From Gammaproteobacteria bacterium (GTDB lineage: Bacteria; Pseudomonadota; Gammaproteobacteria; Nevskiales; Nevskiaceae), in contig JAPLSB010000014.1 in the NCBI GenBank assembly GCA_026398875.1, positions 1 through 64,000 on the forward strand: DNA of 64,000 nucleotides, written 5' to 3'. The notes beneath the pieces were generated by a model. That model worked only from the letters and a program-made list of their open reading frames with translations, searched no databases and was not told the origin of the DNA. Of this stretch, positions 35,623 to 44,859 are shown piece by piece. A program made the position numbers and the translations under genes. The stretch's first letter is position 1. Every line of letters starts with the position of its first letter.

Positions 35623-37485
35623 ATGGTCGGACTCGATGCTGATCACCGAGACGCTCAGATGCCCACCCGCCGCAAGTCCCCGGCAGCTGCTGACTCCGCC
35701 ACGCCCGGCGCCGGCCCGACTGCCGACCAGACCGCCGAACGCCTGTCGCGGACGGTCGGCGAGCACCTGCGCTTCTCGCCGGACGCCGGCCACATCCAGC
35801 TGTTCGGCCAGCGCATGCTGCTGATGCATGCCCAGCCGTTCGCCGAGCTGCGCCGCGAGCTGCTGAACCGGCTGGGCCTCGGCCCGACCCGCGAGCTGAT
35901 GACGCGCCTCGGCTACCGGCAGGGCTTCGAGGACGGCGAGCGGATGCGCGCGCTGTACGGCGACGATCTCGCCTACACGCTGGCGATCGGCCCGCGGCTG
36001 CGCGAGACCGAAGGCTTCGTCCGCACGCTGCCGATCGATCAGATGCGCTTCGATCCGGAGAAGGGCGAGTTCTGGGGTGATTTCCTGTGGGCTGCGCCTT
36101 GGGAAGCCGAGGCCCATCTGGAGCAGCACGGCCTGTCCGGCGAGCCGGCCTGCTGGGTGATGCGCGGCTATGCCGACGGCTACTGCACGGCGGTCACCGG
36201 CATCCCGATCTACTGGCGCGAAGTCGAATGCGTGGCGATGGGCCATGCCCGCTGTCGGGTCATCGGCAAGCCGCTGGCGGCCTGGGATGACCTCACCGAA
36301 GCGGAAGTCGGCTTCCTGCAAGTCGAAAGCTTCGTCGGCGCGCCGGTACGGGCCGCGACCGCCCGCGCCGCCGATGCCAACGCCAAGTCGGTCCCGCTGG
36401 CTGCCGGCCGCGCCGCGACCGGGCCGGTGACCAATCTCGAAGGCTTCGTCGGCGCCTCGGCCGGCTTCAATGCCGTGGCCCATCTGGTACGCCGCGTGGC
36501 ACCGACCGATTCCACCGTGCTGTTCAAGGGCGAAAGCGGCGTTGGCAAGGAATGCTTTGCGCGCGCGCTGCACGCGGTCAGTGCGCGCTCGGCCAAGCCG
36601 ATCATCGCGATCAACTGCGCGGCGATCCCGCCTGATCTGGTCGAGGCCGAGCTGTTCGGTGTGGAGCGCGGCGCCTACACCGGTGCCGACCAGGCCCGGC
36701 CCGGCCGCTTCGAGCGCGCCGACGGCGGCACCTTGTTTCTTGACGAGATCGCCAGCCTGCCGCTGCCGGCGCAGGGCAAGCTGCTGCGCGCGATCCAGGA
36801 GCGCGAGATCGAGCGGGTCGGCGGCACGCGGACGATCAAGGTCGATGTCCGGCTGGTCGCTGCCGCCAATCGTGACCTGCGGGCGGAGATGGAAGCCGGC
36901 CGCTTCCGCACCGACCTGTTCTATCGGCTCAACGTGTTCCCGATCGAGATCCCGCCGCTGCGCGAGCGCCGCGAGGACATTCCGCTGCTGGTGTCGGTGT
37001 TCCTCGATCGCTACGCGCAACGCTTTGCCAAGCCGATCACCGGACTGACGCCGCGCGCCTGGGATGCGCTCTGGGATTACGACTGGCCGGGCAATGTCCG
37101 CGAGCTGGAAAACATGGTCCAGCGCGCGGTGATCCTTGCCGAAGCGCAGGGCGCAATCGATGTCCAGCACCTGTTTGCCGGCGGCGAAAAACTGCGGCCG
37201 TCGTCGTTCAATGTCAGCGCCCACGGCGCGCTGGTGCCGTCGGCCGGAGCGGAGGCCGAGGCCACGACCAGCATCGGAACGGAGAGCAGCGCCGTCACGC
37301 CTGCCGATGCCCGCAGCCGACTGGCCGCCGATCTGCTGCAGGCGCTGCCGTCGTTCGAGGCCATCGAACAGCTGCTGCTCGATACCGCGCTGGCACAGAC
37401 CGAAGGCAATGTTTCGGCGGCTGCGCGCCTGCTGAAGCTCAAGCGCGGGCAGGTTGAGTACCGGGTACGCAAGCGGGCCGGATAG
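35623..37485 (+). CDS. Sigma54-dependent activator, XylR/DmpR family
   Basis: A 620-residue aromatic-sensing type activator. The N-terminal part (about residues 35-235) holds the XylR_N and V4R modules ([55 protein letters not shown]), where effectors bind directly in XylR/DmpR/PoxR. The AAA+ domain (about 275-510) has Walker A GESGVGKE, the sigma54-contact loop GAYTGA in place of GAFTGA, and Walker [11 protein letters not shown] Fis-type helix-turn-helix ends the protein ([20 protein letters not shown]). A second ATG at 35659 is possible. Likely target: the divergent monooxygenase promoter and perhaps the genes downstream. Confidence 0.88.
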   Translation: MVGLDADHRDAQMPTRRKSPAAADSATPGAGPTADQTAERLSRTVGEHLRFSPDAGHIQLFGQRMLLMHAQPFAELRRELLNRLGLGPTRELMTRLGYRQGFEDGERMRALYGDDLAYTLAIGPRLRETEGFVRTLPIDQMRFDPEKGEFWGDFLWAAPWEAEAHLEQHGLSGEPACWVMRGYADGYCTAVTGIPIYWREVECVAMGHARCRVIGKPLAAWDDLTEAEVGFLQVESFVGAPVRAATARAADANAKSVPLAAGRAATGPVTNLEGFVGASAGFNAVAHLVRRVAPTDSTVLFKGESGVGKECFARALHAVSARSAKPIIAINCAAIPPDLVEAELFGVERGAYTGADQARPGRFERADGGTLFLDEIASLPLPAQGKLLRAIQEREIERVGGTRTIKVDVRLVAAANRDLRAEMEAGRFRTDLFYRLNVFPIEIPPLRERREDIPLLVSVFLDRYAQRFAKPITGLTPRAWDALWDYDWPGNVRELENMVQRAVILAEAQGAIDVQHLFAGGEKLRPSSFNVSAHGALVPSAGAEAEATTSIGTESSAVTPADARSRLAADLLQALPSFEAIEQLLLDTALAQTEGNVSAAARLLKLKRGQVEYRVRKRAG

Positions 37486-37648
37486 CCCTGGGCAAGACCA
37501 CGCGGGAAGCCCCCCGAACGAGTCGAGGCAACCCCTGAGTCGCGTGATACCGGCTGCCGGCAGTGGCCAACATGCTGGCGGCCAGCTTGGACACGTGACG
37601 GGCACCGGTCCGGTGCCTGCCGTGCTGATCCGCGAACAGGGGAAGCGC

Positions 37649-39145
37649 ATGTGGCTCGATGACAGGCAGATCGGCGAACTGGCGTCGCTGGACGATGGCA
37701 AGACCGGCTGGCCGGTGCCGACGCAGATGATTTCCAACGGCGAGTTCCTGCCGATCGCGCAGACCGAACAGCAGAAGAAGGTCGAGCACGAACTCGGACA
37801 GCTGACCGCCACCCACAGCCGCAAGCTCGGCGTCAGCCGGCGCGATTTCCTGCGCAGCGGCGCCGGCATGAGTGCGGCATTCCTGGCGATGAACACGGTA
37901 TTCGGCAGCTACTTCAACGACGCCGATGCCGCAGCACTCGACCCGGATGTCGCCGAGGCGCTGCGCGCGCGGCTGCGCGACCAGCCGATCATCGACGTGC
38001 AGCTGCACTTCGTGCGCGACGACTACAAGAAGACCATCGTGCTGGCGCTCGGCGAGTACGCCAAGAACTGGAATCCGGTGCTGGCGCGCGAAGGCGTCAG
38101 CATCGACCGCTACAAGTTCGATCACTTCCTGAAGGAGGTGTACTTCGACAGCGACACCCGCATCGGCCTGGTCAGTGCTGCGCCGTCCGAGCAGGGCGAC
38201 AACGTCATCGTCGGCAATGCCGGGCTGGAACAGGCGCGCCGGCTGGTCAACGAGGCCGCGGGCTCGCGGCGCATGCTCAGCCACAGCGTCATCGCGCCCG
38301 GTCAGAAAGGCTGGCTGGAGGAGATCGACAAGGCCATCGAGCTGTACAAGCCAGATGGCTGGAAGGGTTACACGCTTGGCGATCCGTTCGAGAACTCCCA
38401 GTACCCCTGGCGACTCGACGACGAAAAGCTGATGTATCCGGCGTACGAAAAGATGATGAAGTCGGGCATCCGCACCGTCTGCATCCACAAGGGTCTGCTG
38501 CCGGATGACTACCAGCGCACGATGACCCACTGGCGGCACGCCATGGTCGACGATGTCGGCAAGGCGGCGAAGGACTGGCCGGGCCTGAACTTCGTGATCT
38601 ACCACAGCGGCTTCCGCAACTTCCTGTCGAGCCCGAACCCGGTGCTGGCCGAGTTCGACAAGACCGGCCAGATCGACTGGGTGACCCAGCTGGCCGAAGT
38701 GCCGGCGAAGTTCGGCGTCAGCAACGTGTTCGCCGAACTAGGCACCACCTTCGGCAGCTGCGCGGTCACCCATCCGAAGCTCGCCGCGGCTGTGCTCGGC
38801 ACGCTGATCAAGGGCATGGGTGCGGACCATGTGGTCTGGGGCACGGATTCGGTCTGGTACGGCTCGCCGCAGTGGCAGATCGAAGCGTTCCGGCGCATCG
38901 AGATTCCGCCGGCCATGCAGAAGGCGCACGGCTATGCCGCACTCGGCGCCGCCGATGGCAAGCTGAAGTCGGCGATCCTCGCCGGCAATGCTGCCGGCTT
39001 GTTCAATCTGCACAAGGAGATGGCCGAGCAGCCGTGGCGCCACGACCTGCTGGCGCAGGCCAAGGCCGAATACCAGGCGGCCGGCGGCAAGCCGTCGAAC
39101 CAGTATTACGGCTTCATTCGCAAGTCCAGCGGGATGCTGTCGTGA
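37649..39145 (+). CDS. Amidohydrolase-family protein with internal twin-arginine signal
   Basis: A 498-residue member of the amidohydrolase-2 (ACMSD/vanillate-decarboxylase-like) group. ATG 37649 is chosen for AGGGGAA upstream; longer in-frame starts exist but precede a Pro/Gly-rich stretch. About 60 residues in, SRRDFLRSGAGMSAAFLAM is a Tat-like twin-arginine motif with hydrophobic core, unusually far from the N-terminus. The TIM-barrel part runs from PIIDVQLHFVRDDY (HxH is replaced by QLH) to GADHVVWGTDSVWYGSP, which supplies the late Asp. It would hydrolyse or decarboxylate a ring or acyl intermediate, possibly in the periplasm. The SDR gene start overlaps its stop by 4 bp. Confidence 0.75.
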   Translation: MWLDDRQIGELASLDDGKTGWPVPTQMISNGEFLPIAQTEQQKKVEHELGQLTATHSRKLGVSRRDFLRSGAGMSAAFLAMNTVFGSYFNDADAAALDPDVAEALRARLRDQPIIDVQLHFVRDDYKKTIVLALGEYAKNWNPVLAREGVSIDRYKFDHFLKEVYFDSDTRIGLVSAAPSEQGDNVIVGNAGLEQARRLVNEAAGSRRMLSHSVIAPGQKGWLEEIDKAIELYKPDGWKGYTLGDPFENSQYPWRLDDEKLMYPAYEKMMKSGIRTVCIHKGLLPDDYQRTMTHWRHAMVDDVGKAAKDWPGLNFVIYHSGFRNFLSSPNPVLAEFDKTGQIDWVTQLAEVPAKFGVSNVFAELGTTFGSCAVTHPKLAAAVLGTLIKGMGADHVVWGTDSVWYGSPQWQIEAFRRIEIPPAMQKAHGYAALGAADGKLKSAILAGNAAGLFNLHKEMAEQPWRHDLLAQAKAEYQAAGGKPSNQYYGFIRKSSGMLS

Positions 39146-39903
39146 GCAGCGGATTCGCTGACCGCAGCGTGCTGGTCACCGGTGCGGCTTCCGGCATCGG
39201 CCGCGCGATCGCGCTGGCGGCCGGCCGTGCCGGTGCCAAGCTGGTCGTCGGCGACATCAATGCCGCCGGGCTTGCCGACACCGTTGCCCTGCTGACCGGG
39301 ATCGGCGCGCCGACCGTGTCGGCAAGCTGCGACGTGCGCCGGCAGGCCGATGTCGACGCGCTGTTCGCCGCTGGCACGACAGCGTTCGGCGCGCCGCAAG
39401 TGGTGTTCGCCAATGCCGGCATTCTCGGCAGCCCGGTGGATGTCTGGGACTGCCCGGAAGCGGCGTTCGCGCAGGTTGTCGACGTCAACCTGATGGGCGC
39501 GTTCCGGACCATCAAGGCAGCGCTGCCGGCGATGCTGGCGCGCGGCTCGGGCGTGATCGTCGCCACCGCTTCGGTCGCCGGGTTGATCGGCGCGCCTGGT
39601 CTTGCCGCGTATGTCGCCAGCAAGCATGCAGTGATCGGCCTGGTGAAATCGACGGCGCTGAACGTCGCGGCGCAGGGCGTGCGGGTCAATGCGCTGTGCC
39701 CGGGCATGGTCGACACCGCGATGCTCGATGCGCTGGCCAGCGATCAGCCCGGCCTGCGCGAAGCGCTGATGGCCATGAACCCGATGAAGCGCATCGCCAC
39801 GCCTGAAGACATCGCCGGCGCCGCGCTCTGGCTGGCCTCGGATCAATCGAGCTTCGTCACCGGCCACTGCCTGGCGGTCGATGGCGGCTTCATCGCCCAG
39901 TAG
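39142..39903 (+). CDS. Short-chain dehydrogenase/reductase
   Basis: A 253-residue classical SDR. Cofactor motif VTGAASGIGRAIAL near the N-terminus, NAG at VVFANAGIL, catalytic Ser in ATASVAG, and YVASK (Tyr and Lys of the YxxxK pair, here AAYVASKHA). Asp after the second strand (VVGDINAAG) suggests NAD rather than NADP. The GTG start overlaps the previous stop (GTGA), so translation is coupled to the amidohydrolase. It probably oxidises a secondary alcohol to the ketone used by the monooxygenase or makes a 3-keto intermediate; the substrate is not evident. Confidence 0.88.
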   Translation: MSSGFADRSVLVTGAASGIGRAIALAAGRAGAKLVVGDINAAGLADTVALLTGIGAPTVSASCDVRRQADVDALFAAGTTAFGAPQVVFANAGILGSPVDVWDCPEAAFAQVVDVNLMGAFRTIKAALPAMLARGSGVIVATASVAGLIGAPGLAAYVASKHAVIGLVKSTALNVAAQGVRVNALCPGMVDTAMLDALASDQPGLREALMAMNPMKRIATPEDIAGAALWLASDQSSFVTGHCLAVDGGFIAQ

Positions 39904-39944
39904 GCCGGGCATCGCTTCCCAACCGCAGTGATCTGGAGTCGCAG

Positions 39945-40346
39945 ATGAACGCCAACCCCGATACCCAGGACGCTTCCGAACGTCTGGTCCGCGACTTTCT
40001 CGGCGCCTGGACCGGCCGCGACATCGACGCGCTGTGCGGCTACTTCGCAGCCGATGCGGTCTATCACAACGTGCCGGTCGCACCGATCACGGGGATCGCC
40101 GGCATCCGCCAGATCTTCGTCGCCTTCCTCGACGCTTTCGAAGCCGCGAGCCTTGATGTGGTCACGCTCGCCGCCGCGCCAGGGCTGGTGATCGCCGAGC
40201 GCATCGACCGCTTCGTGATGCGCAATGGCACCCGCGTCGTGCTGCCGGTCACTGGCGTCTTCGAGGTGCGCGGCGGCCGGATCACGCGCTTCAGCGACTA
40301 CTTCGATCTCGCCGATTTCGAGCGCCAGAGCGGCTTGAAACTCTAG
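39945..40346 (+). CDS. SnoaL/limonene-1,2-epoxide-hydrolase-like protein
   Basis: A 133-residue NTF2-fold protein. It shows the pattern of limonene-1,2-epoxide hydrolases: an N-terminal helix with FLGAWTGRDIDALCGYFAAD, AVYHNVPVAPITG, a central ERIDRF segment and ITRFSDYFDLADF at the end, where Asp residues in R-D-D positions of LEH enzymes activate water. SnoaL-like cyclases and ketosteroid-isomerase relatives share the fold, so epoxide hydrolysis is probable but unproven. ATG 39945 lies 41 bp after the SDR stop, probably in the same operon. Confidence 0.75.
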   Translation: MNANPDTQDASERLVRDFLGAWTGRDIDALCGYFAADAVYHNVPVAPITGIAGIRQIFVAFLDAFEAASLDVVTLAAAPGLVIAERIDRFVMRNGTRVVLPVTGVFEVRGGRITRFSDYFDLADFERQSGLKL

Positions 40347-40428
40347 TGCGGGCCGCGCACAGGCCACGTGCCGAGGGGGAATCGCTGCAGGGTATTCTGG
40401 CGCCCCCCTTGTGCTGCCGGTGACCACG

Positions 40429-41706
40429 ATGACCCGTCCCTGGACCGCCGCTCCCGAACTGCAGTGGCTCGACCGCACGCCGCGTTGGGAGGAATCCGGC
40501 CACGACGAGCAGCGCCTGCGTCGCGCCGAGAAGGACATTCGCTGGATGCGCAACATCGGCCTGATCGGCTGGTTCGTGGTGCTGCGCGGACATGGCTATG
40601 CGCTGGGCCTGACGCCGGTCTGGGCCGTCTACGCAGCCGGCGTCGTCTACGGAATCTGGGCGCATCGGGAAGCCGGGCGGACCCGAAACATCCGGCGCAC
40701 TGCGGTGCTGACCACGTTCGGCGATCCGCTGCTGGCCGGCATGATGTGCCTGGTCACCGGCGGCATCGATTCGGTGCTGTATCCGTTCTTCTACTTCACG
40801 CAGATGTCGGTCGCGATCCGCTTCGGCGTGCTTGAGTCGATCGGTGTCGCCTGCTTCAACTGCTTCGTCACCGTGCTGATCTTCTTCGCCGAACCGCTGT
40901 ACAGCGGCACCTCCGTCCGCGAAACCTGGCTGACGCTGAGCACCCAGTTCTTCCTGCTCGGCTTCGCAGGCTTCATGGGCGCGATCCTGGCCGACTGGGC
41001 GCGCGAGCACGCCAGCCTGATCCTCGAACACGCGCGCAGCCTGCGCGAATCCGGCGAGCGCTATCAGGCGGTGCTGCACCGCTTTGCCCAGGTGCAGGAA
41101 GAGGAGCGCCGCAACATCTACGGCGAGCTGCACGATCGCATGAGCGGTCACCTGTTCGGCCTGCGCCACGGGCTGGAGCAGTGCATCGCCGGTCTCGATG
41201 ACCGCGATGCCCTGCGCGAAAAGCTCGGCGAACTGGAACTGACGGTGCGCGCCTGCAACCACGATGTCCGCTCGATCATGAACGAGCTGCGGCCAACGGT
41301 GCTCGACGAGCTGGGCTTCTTCGAAGCGGCCAGCGAGCACCTTGCCCGGCATTCGGAAGTCGCACCGTACCGGCTGAGCTGCCGCATCGACCCGCGCCTG
41401 CGCGACTGGCGCTCGCGGCAGGACGCGATGCTGTTCCGGCTGCTGCAGGAAGCGCTGCTGAACATCCAGAAGCATGCGCAGGCGTCAGCCGTCGAGGTCG
41501 TGCTCGAAGCGCGACAAGGGCAGGTCGTTCTGAGCATCAGCGATGACGGCCTCGGCTTCGATCCGGAGCGGGTGCCGATTGGCCACTACGGCCTGATGAC
41601 GATGCGCGAACGCGCCGAGGCGGCCGGCGGCCGGCTGATCGTCGAGGCCGGGCAGGGCCGGCGCGGCACGCGCATCGAAGTGCGGCTGCCGGGGAGCGCA
41701 TCGTGA
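40429..41706 (+). CDS. Membrane sensor histidine kinase, NarL-partner type
   Basis: A 425-residue kinase. Residues about 40-190 hold several hydrophobic membrane segments (for example IGLIGWFVVLRGHGYALG, FFLLGFAGFMGAILADW) with very short loops, so it probably senses something in the membrane. The HisKA_3 dimerisation motif EERRNIYGELHDRMSGH carries the phosphorylated His235, and the C-terminal HATPase has DDGLGFDPERVP and LMTMRERAEAAGG. ATG 40429 is preferred over GTG 40411; no strong ribosome site is seen for either. Its stop overlaps the response-regulator start. Confidence 0.85.
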   Translation: MTRPWTAAPELQWLDRTPRWEESGHDEQRLRRAEKDIRWMRNIGLIGWFVVLRGHGYALGLTPVWAVYAAGVVYGIWAHREAGRTRNIRRTAVLTTFGDPLLAGMMCLVTGGIDSVLYPFFYFTQMSVAIRFGVLESIGVACFNCFVTVLIFFAEPLYSGTSVRETWLTLSTQFFLLGFAGFMGAILADWAREHASLILEHARSLRESGERYQAVLHRFAQVQEEERRNIYGELHDRMSGHLFGLRHGLEQCIAGLDDRDALREKLGELELTVRACNHDVRSIMNELRPTVLDELGFFEAASEHLARHSEVAPYRLSCRIDPRLRDWRSRQDAMLFRLLQEALLNIQKHAQASAVEVVLEARQGQVVLSISDDGLGFDPERVPIGHYGLMTMRERAEAAGGRLIVEAGQGRRGTRIEVRLPGSAS

Positions 41707-42353
41707 TGGCCGCCACTCGTGTGTTCCTGATCGACGATCACCACGTGCTGCGTCAGGGCATCGCCCGGATGCTCGACCAGGAAAGCGATATCACCGTCGT
41801 CGGCCAGGCCGGTGATGCGCAAAGCGGCATCCGCAGCATGGAAGCGCTGCAGCCGTATCCGGAAGTGGTGGTCATCGATCTGAAGATGCCGGGCCAGAGC
41901 GGCATGAGCGCGATCGGCGAAATCATCGCCGCGCATCCGGACACCCGGATCATCGTCTTCACCATGTACGACAACCCCGGCTATGTCTGGAGCACGATGA
42001 ATGCCGGCGCTCGCGGCTACCTGCTGAAGAGCGCGTCGAGCGGCGATCTGCTGCGCGCGGTGCGTTCGGTCGCCAGTGGCGGCGGCTACCTGCAGGCCGA
42101 GATCACCATGCCGCTGCTCAAGCGCCTGGTGCAGGACGCGCGCAGCGCCGAAGACCGCGGCGCGTTGTCGGTGCGCGAGATGCAGATTCTCGAAGCGCTT
42201 GCCGACGGCCTGAGCAACAAGATGATCGCCCGGACGCTGAACATCACCGAGGAAACGGTGAAGTCGCACCTGAAGAAGATCTACGAAAAGCTCGGCGCCG
42301 CCGACCGCGCCCATGCCGTCGCGATCGCGCTGCGCCAGCAGCTGATCGGCTGA
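41706..42353 (+). CDS. NarL/FixJ-family response regulator
   Basis: A 215-residue DNA-binding response regulator paired with the preceding kinase. The receiver has the acidic pocket FLIDDHHVLRQG, the phosphorylated Asp58 in VVIDLKMPGQSG and Lys in GYLLKSASSG. The LuxR-type helix-turn-helix reads LSVREMQILEALADGLSNKM followed by IARTLNITEETVKSHLKKIY (20 each). ATG 41706 shares its A with the kinase TGA stop; a GTG one codon earlier also fits. It probably controls some of the surrounding catabolic genes. Confidence 0.9.
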   Translation: MAATRVFLIDDHHVLRQGIARMLDQESDITVVGQAGDAQSGIRSMEALQPYPEVVVIDLKMPGQSGMSAIGEIIAAHPDTRIIVFTMYDNPGYVWSTMNAGARGYLLKSASSGDLLRAVRSVASGGGYLQAEITMPLLKRLVQDARSAEDRGALSVREMQILEALADGLSNKMIARTLNITEETVKSHLKKIYEKLGAADRAHAVAIALRQQLIG

Positions 42354-42464
42354 GACCGCCGCCACGCGGCTCCCCCGAATGGGTCGCCGCCGATACCGGA
42401 TCGCGTGATTCCCGCTGAGCTGCCCGAGCCGAACAATGGCTCAGGTTCGCAACGGGAGCACAGG

Positions 42465-43736
42465 GTGTCCGGATCGATGGCAGCGACACTGCATGCGGCA
42501 ACGCCAGCGCAGGAAGCGGAGCGCGCGGCGGTGCAGCGCGCAGCTGCGGCAGCCGGCTTCGACGCCGCACGGTTCCGCGCCGAGCTGCGCGCGTTCTGCC
42601 GCGATCAGGTGCCCGCCGACATCGGCACGCGGATGCGCCAGCACCAGTACTTCACGCGCGAGCAGCGCATCCGCTGGCAGCAGCTGCTGCAGACGCGCGG
42701 CTGGTTCGTCGGCCACTGGCCGAAGGCCCATGGCGGGCAGGGCTGGGGCCCGCTGCAGCGCTTCATCTTCGTCGAGGAACTGGAGCGCGCCGGCACGCCG
42801 TGGCTGACCCATTTCGGAACCTCGTTCCTCGGGCCGGTGCTGTGCGCGTTCGGCAACGATGCGCAGCGGGCGCGCTTTCTCGGGCCGATCCGCGATTCCA
42901 CCGAGTGGTGGTGCCAGGGCTTTTCCGAACCCGGCTCGGGCTCCGATCTGGCATCGCTGAAACTGCGCGCCGAACGCAGCGGCAGCCATTACCGCGTCAA
43001 CGGCCAGAAGACCTGGACGACGATGGCGCAGTGGGCCGACTGGATCTTCTGCCTGGTCCGCACCGAGGCCGGCGGCAAGCCGCAGCAGGGCATTTCCTTC
43101 CTGCTGATCAATCTGAAAAGCCCCGGCGTGACGGTGCGGCCGATCGACACCTTCGATGGCGGCCGGCACGTCAACGAGGTGTTCTTCGACGACGTCGAGG
43201 TGCCGGTCGAGCATCTGGTCGGCCAGGAAGGCGATGGCTGGACGATCGCCAAGTTCATCGTCGGCCGCGAGCGGCTGCTGGTCACCGAGATCGGCAAGGC
43301 CTGGCATCTGCTCGGCGTGCTGCATTCGCTCGCCTCAACGCGCCGCGAAGGTGCGCGCAAGTTCAGCGACACCGCTGCGTTCCGCCGCCGCGCCGCCGAA
43401 CTGGAAGTGCAGTACGACAGCCTGCGCGCCACCGCCTATGCCGCAGTGCTGGAAGCCGAGGCCGGCCGCGAGCATCCGGTCGACGCCTCGCTGCTGAAGA
43501 TTCGCGGCTCCGAACTGCAGCAGGCTATCCACGACGCGATCACCGACCTGCTGGCCCGCGACGGTCTGGCGTTCCAGATCGAAGGCCTTCACGACGACAT
43601 CGACGGCTATCGCCACGGCGATGCCCGGCTGCCCGGCCTGCTGCACGAGCACCTGCACTGCCGCGCCGCGAGCATCTATGGCGGCAGCAACGAGATCCAG
43701 CGCGGCATCATCGCCAAGACGGCGCTGCACGTGTGA
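42465..43736 (+). CDS. Acyl-CoA dehydrogenase, large-subunit-like
   Basis: A 423-residue flavoprotein starting at GTG 42465 (GGGAG 8 bp upstream; ATG 42477 is the alternative). FAD-binding signature CQGFSEPGSGSDLASLKLRA and WTTMAQWADWIFCLVRTE are well kept, and IYGGSNEIQRGIIAK is the typical C-terminal signature. It belongs to the ACAD branch used in steroid, terpenoid and alicyclic degradation (FadE-type), where two adjacent ACAD genes often form an alpha2beta2 enzyme. The next gene, one base overlapping, encodes the second subunit. The CoA-ester substrate is unknown. Confidence 0.88.
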   Translation: MSGSMAATLHAATPAQEAERAAVQRAAAAAGFDAARFRAELRAFCRDQVPADIGTRMRQHQYFTREQRIRWQQLLQTRGWFVGHWPKAHGGQGWGPLQRFIFVEELERAGTPWLTHFGTSFLGPVLCAFGNDAQRARFLGPIRDSTEWWCQGFSEPGSGSDLASLKLRAERSGSHYRVNGQKTWTTMAQWADWIFCLVRTEAGGKPQQGISFLLINLKSPGVTVRPIDTFDGGRHVNEVFFDDVEVPVEHLVGQEGDGWTIAKFIVGRERLLVTEIGKAWHLLGVLHSLASTRREGARKFSDTAAFRRRAAELEVQYDSLRATAYAAVLEAEAGREHPVDASLLKIRGSELQQAIHDAITDLLARDGLAFQIEGLHDDIDGYRHGDARLPGLLHEHLHCRAASIYGGSNEIQRGIIAKTALHV

Positions 43737-44833
43737 TGGACAACGACGCGCTGCACCTCTTCGAGGAAACCCTGGCTCGCTACAACCGCGAGCGCTACGA
43801 CGCTGTGCAGTGGAGCGACTACGGCCGCCTGCCGCAGGGCCATGCGCCGGAACGTTGGGCCGAGCTGCAGGCGATGGGCTGTTTCGAGCTCCTGCAGCCG
43901 GAGGACGATGCGCGCCCCGCGCCGCTGGCCGACCTGCTGCCGCTGTACGCCGCCGCTGGCGAGGCCTTGTGGCGCGAGCCGCTGGCTACCGTGTTCGCCG
44001 AGCCGGTCGCGGTCATCAACCAGCTGGCGGACCTGGATCAACGTCGCACGCTGCTGGACGGCCTGATCTCCGGCGAGCGGCCGCTCGGCTATGCACACCG
44101 CGAGACCGCTGACGGCGCGGCCGACGCGATTGCCACCACGGCAACGGCATCCACTGCTGCATCCGGCACCGGCTGGCGGCTCAGCGGCGACAAGGCGATG
44201 GTCATCGGTGCCGATGTCTGCGCTGGCTTTCTGGTGTCGGCGATCGATGCCGCGCGCGGCGCGCCGGCGATGTTTCTGGTCGACGCTGCCGCACCCGGCC
44301 TGCAGCTGCAGCGCTATCGCTGCATCGATGACGGCATCGCCGCCGATCTGCGCTTCGATCAAGTCCCGGCGCAGCGGCTCTGCGACGGCGCAGCCGCAGT
44401 CGCGGCTGCGAATGCGCGCGGCACGATCCTCGCGGCGGCCGAAGCGCTGGGGATCATGCGTGGTGCCAATCGCGACAGCACCGAATACCTGCGCGAGCGC
44501 CGCCAGTTCGGCCAGTCGCTGCTCGGCTTCCAGGCGCTGCAGCACCGGCTGGTCGAGATGCTGATGCGCCAGCGCGAATGCGAGGCGCTGGTCGCGGCGG
44601 TGGCCGAGGCCTTCGATCACGCATCGCCGACGCTGCCGCGCCAGGTGCTGGTGCTGCGCGTCGCCGTGGCGCGCGCGCTGCGCCACATCACTCGCGAAGC
44701 CGTGCAATTGCACGGCGGCATGGGCGTGACCCAAGCCCTGCGCATCGGCCGCTACTACCGCCGCGCGCTGATGCTCGACAGCCTTCACGGCACCGCCGAC
44801 CAGGCGCTCGAAGCGCTCAGCGAACACTCCTGA
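43736..44833 (+). CDS. Acyl-CoA dehydrogenase, second subunit
   Basis: A 365-residue ACAD-fold protein. The N-terminal half is divergent with low-complexity Ala/Thr stretches; the C-terminal half is clear: ESTEYLRERRQFGQSLLGFQ-type segment (here STEYLRERRQFGQSLLGFQA), LVEMLMRQRECEA and REAVQLHGGMGVTQALRIGR. ATG 43736 overlaps the previous stop (TGATG). Together with the preceding gene it probably makes a heteromeric acyl-CoA dehydrogenase like the FadE pairs of actinobacterial steroid catabolism, where one subunit binds FAD and the other contributes to the active site. Confidence 0.85.
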   Translation: MDNDALHLFEETLARYNRERYDAVQWSDYGRLPQGHAPERWAELQAMGCFELLQPEDDARPAPLADLLPLYAAAGEALWREPLATVFAEPVAVINQLADLDQRRTLLDGLISGERPLGYAHRETADGAADAIATTATASTAASGTGWRLSGDKAMVIGADVCAGFLVSAIDAARGAPAMFLVDAAAPGLQLQRYRCIDDGIAADLRFDQVPAQRLCDGAAAVAAANARGTILAAAEALGIMRGANRDSTEYLRERRQFGQSLLGFQALQHRLVEMLMRQRECEALVAAVAEAFDHASPTLPRQVLVLRVAVARALRHITREAVQLHGGMGVTQALRIGRYYRRALMLDSLHGTADQALEALSEHS

Positions 44834-44859
44834 CCCACCCGCACGAAGACCCAACCGAC

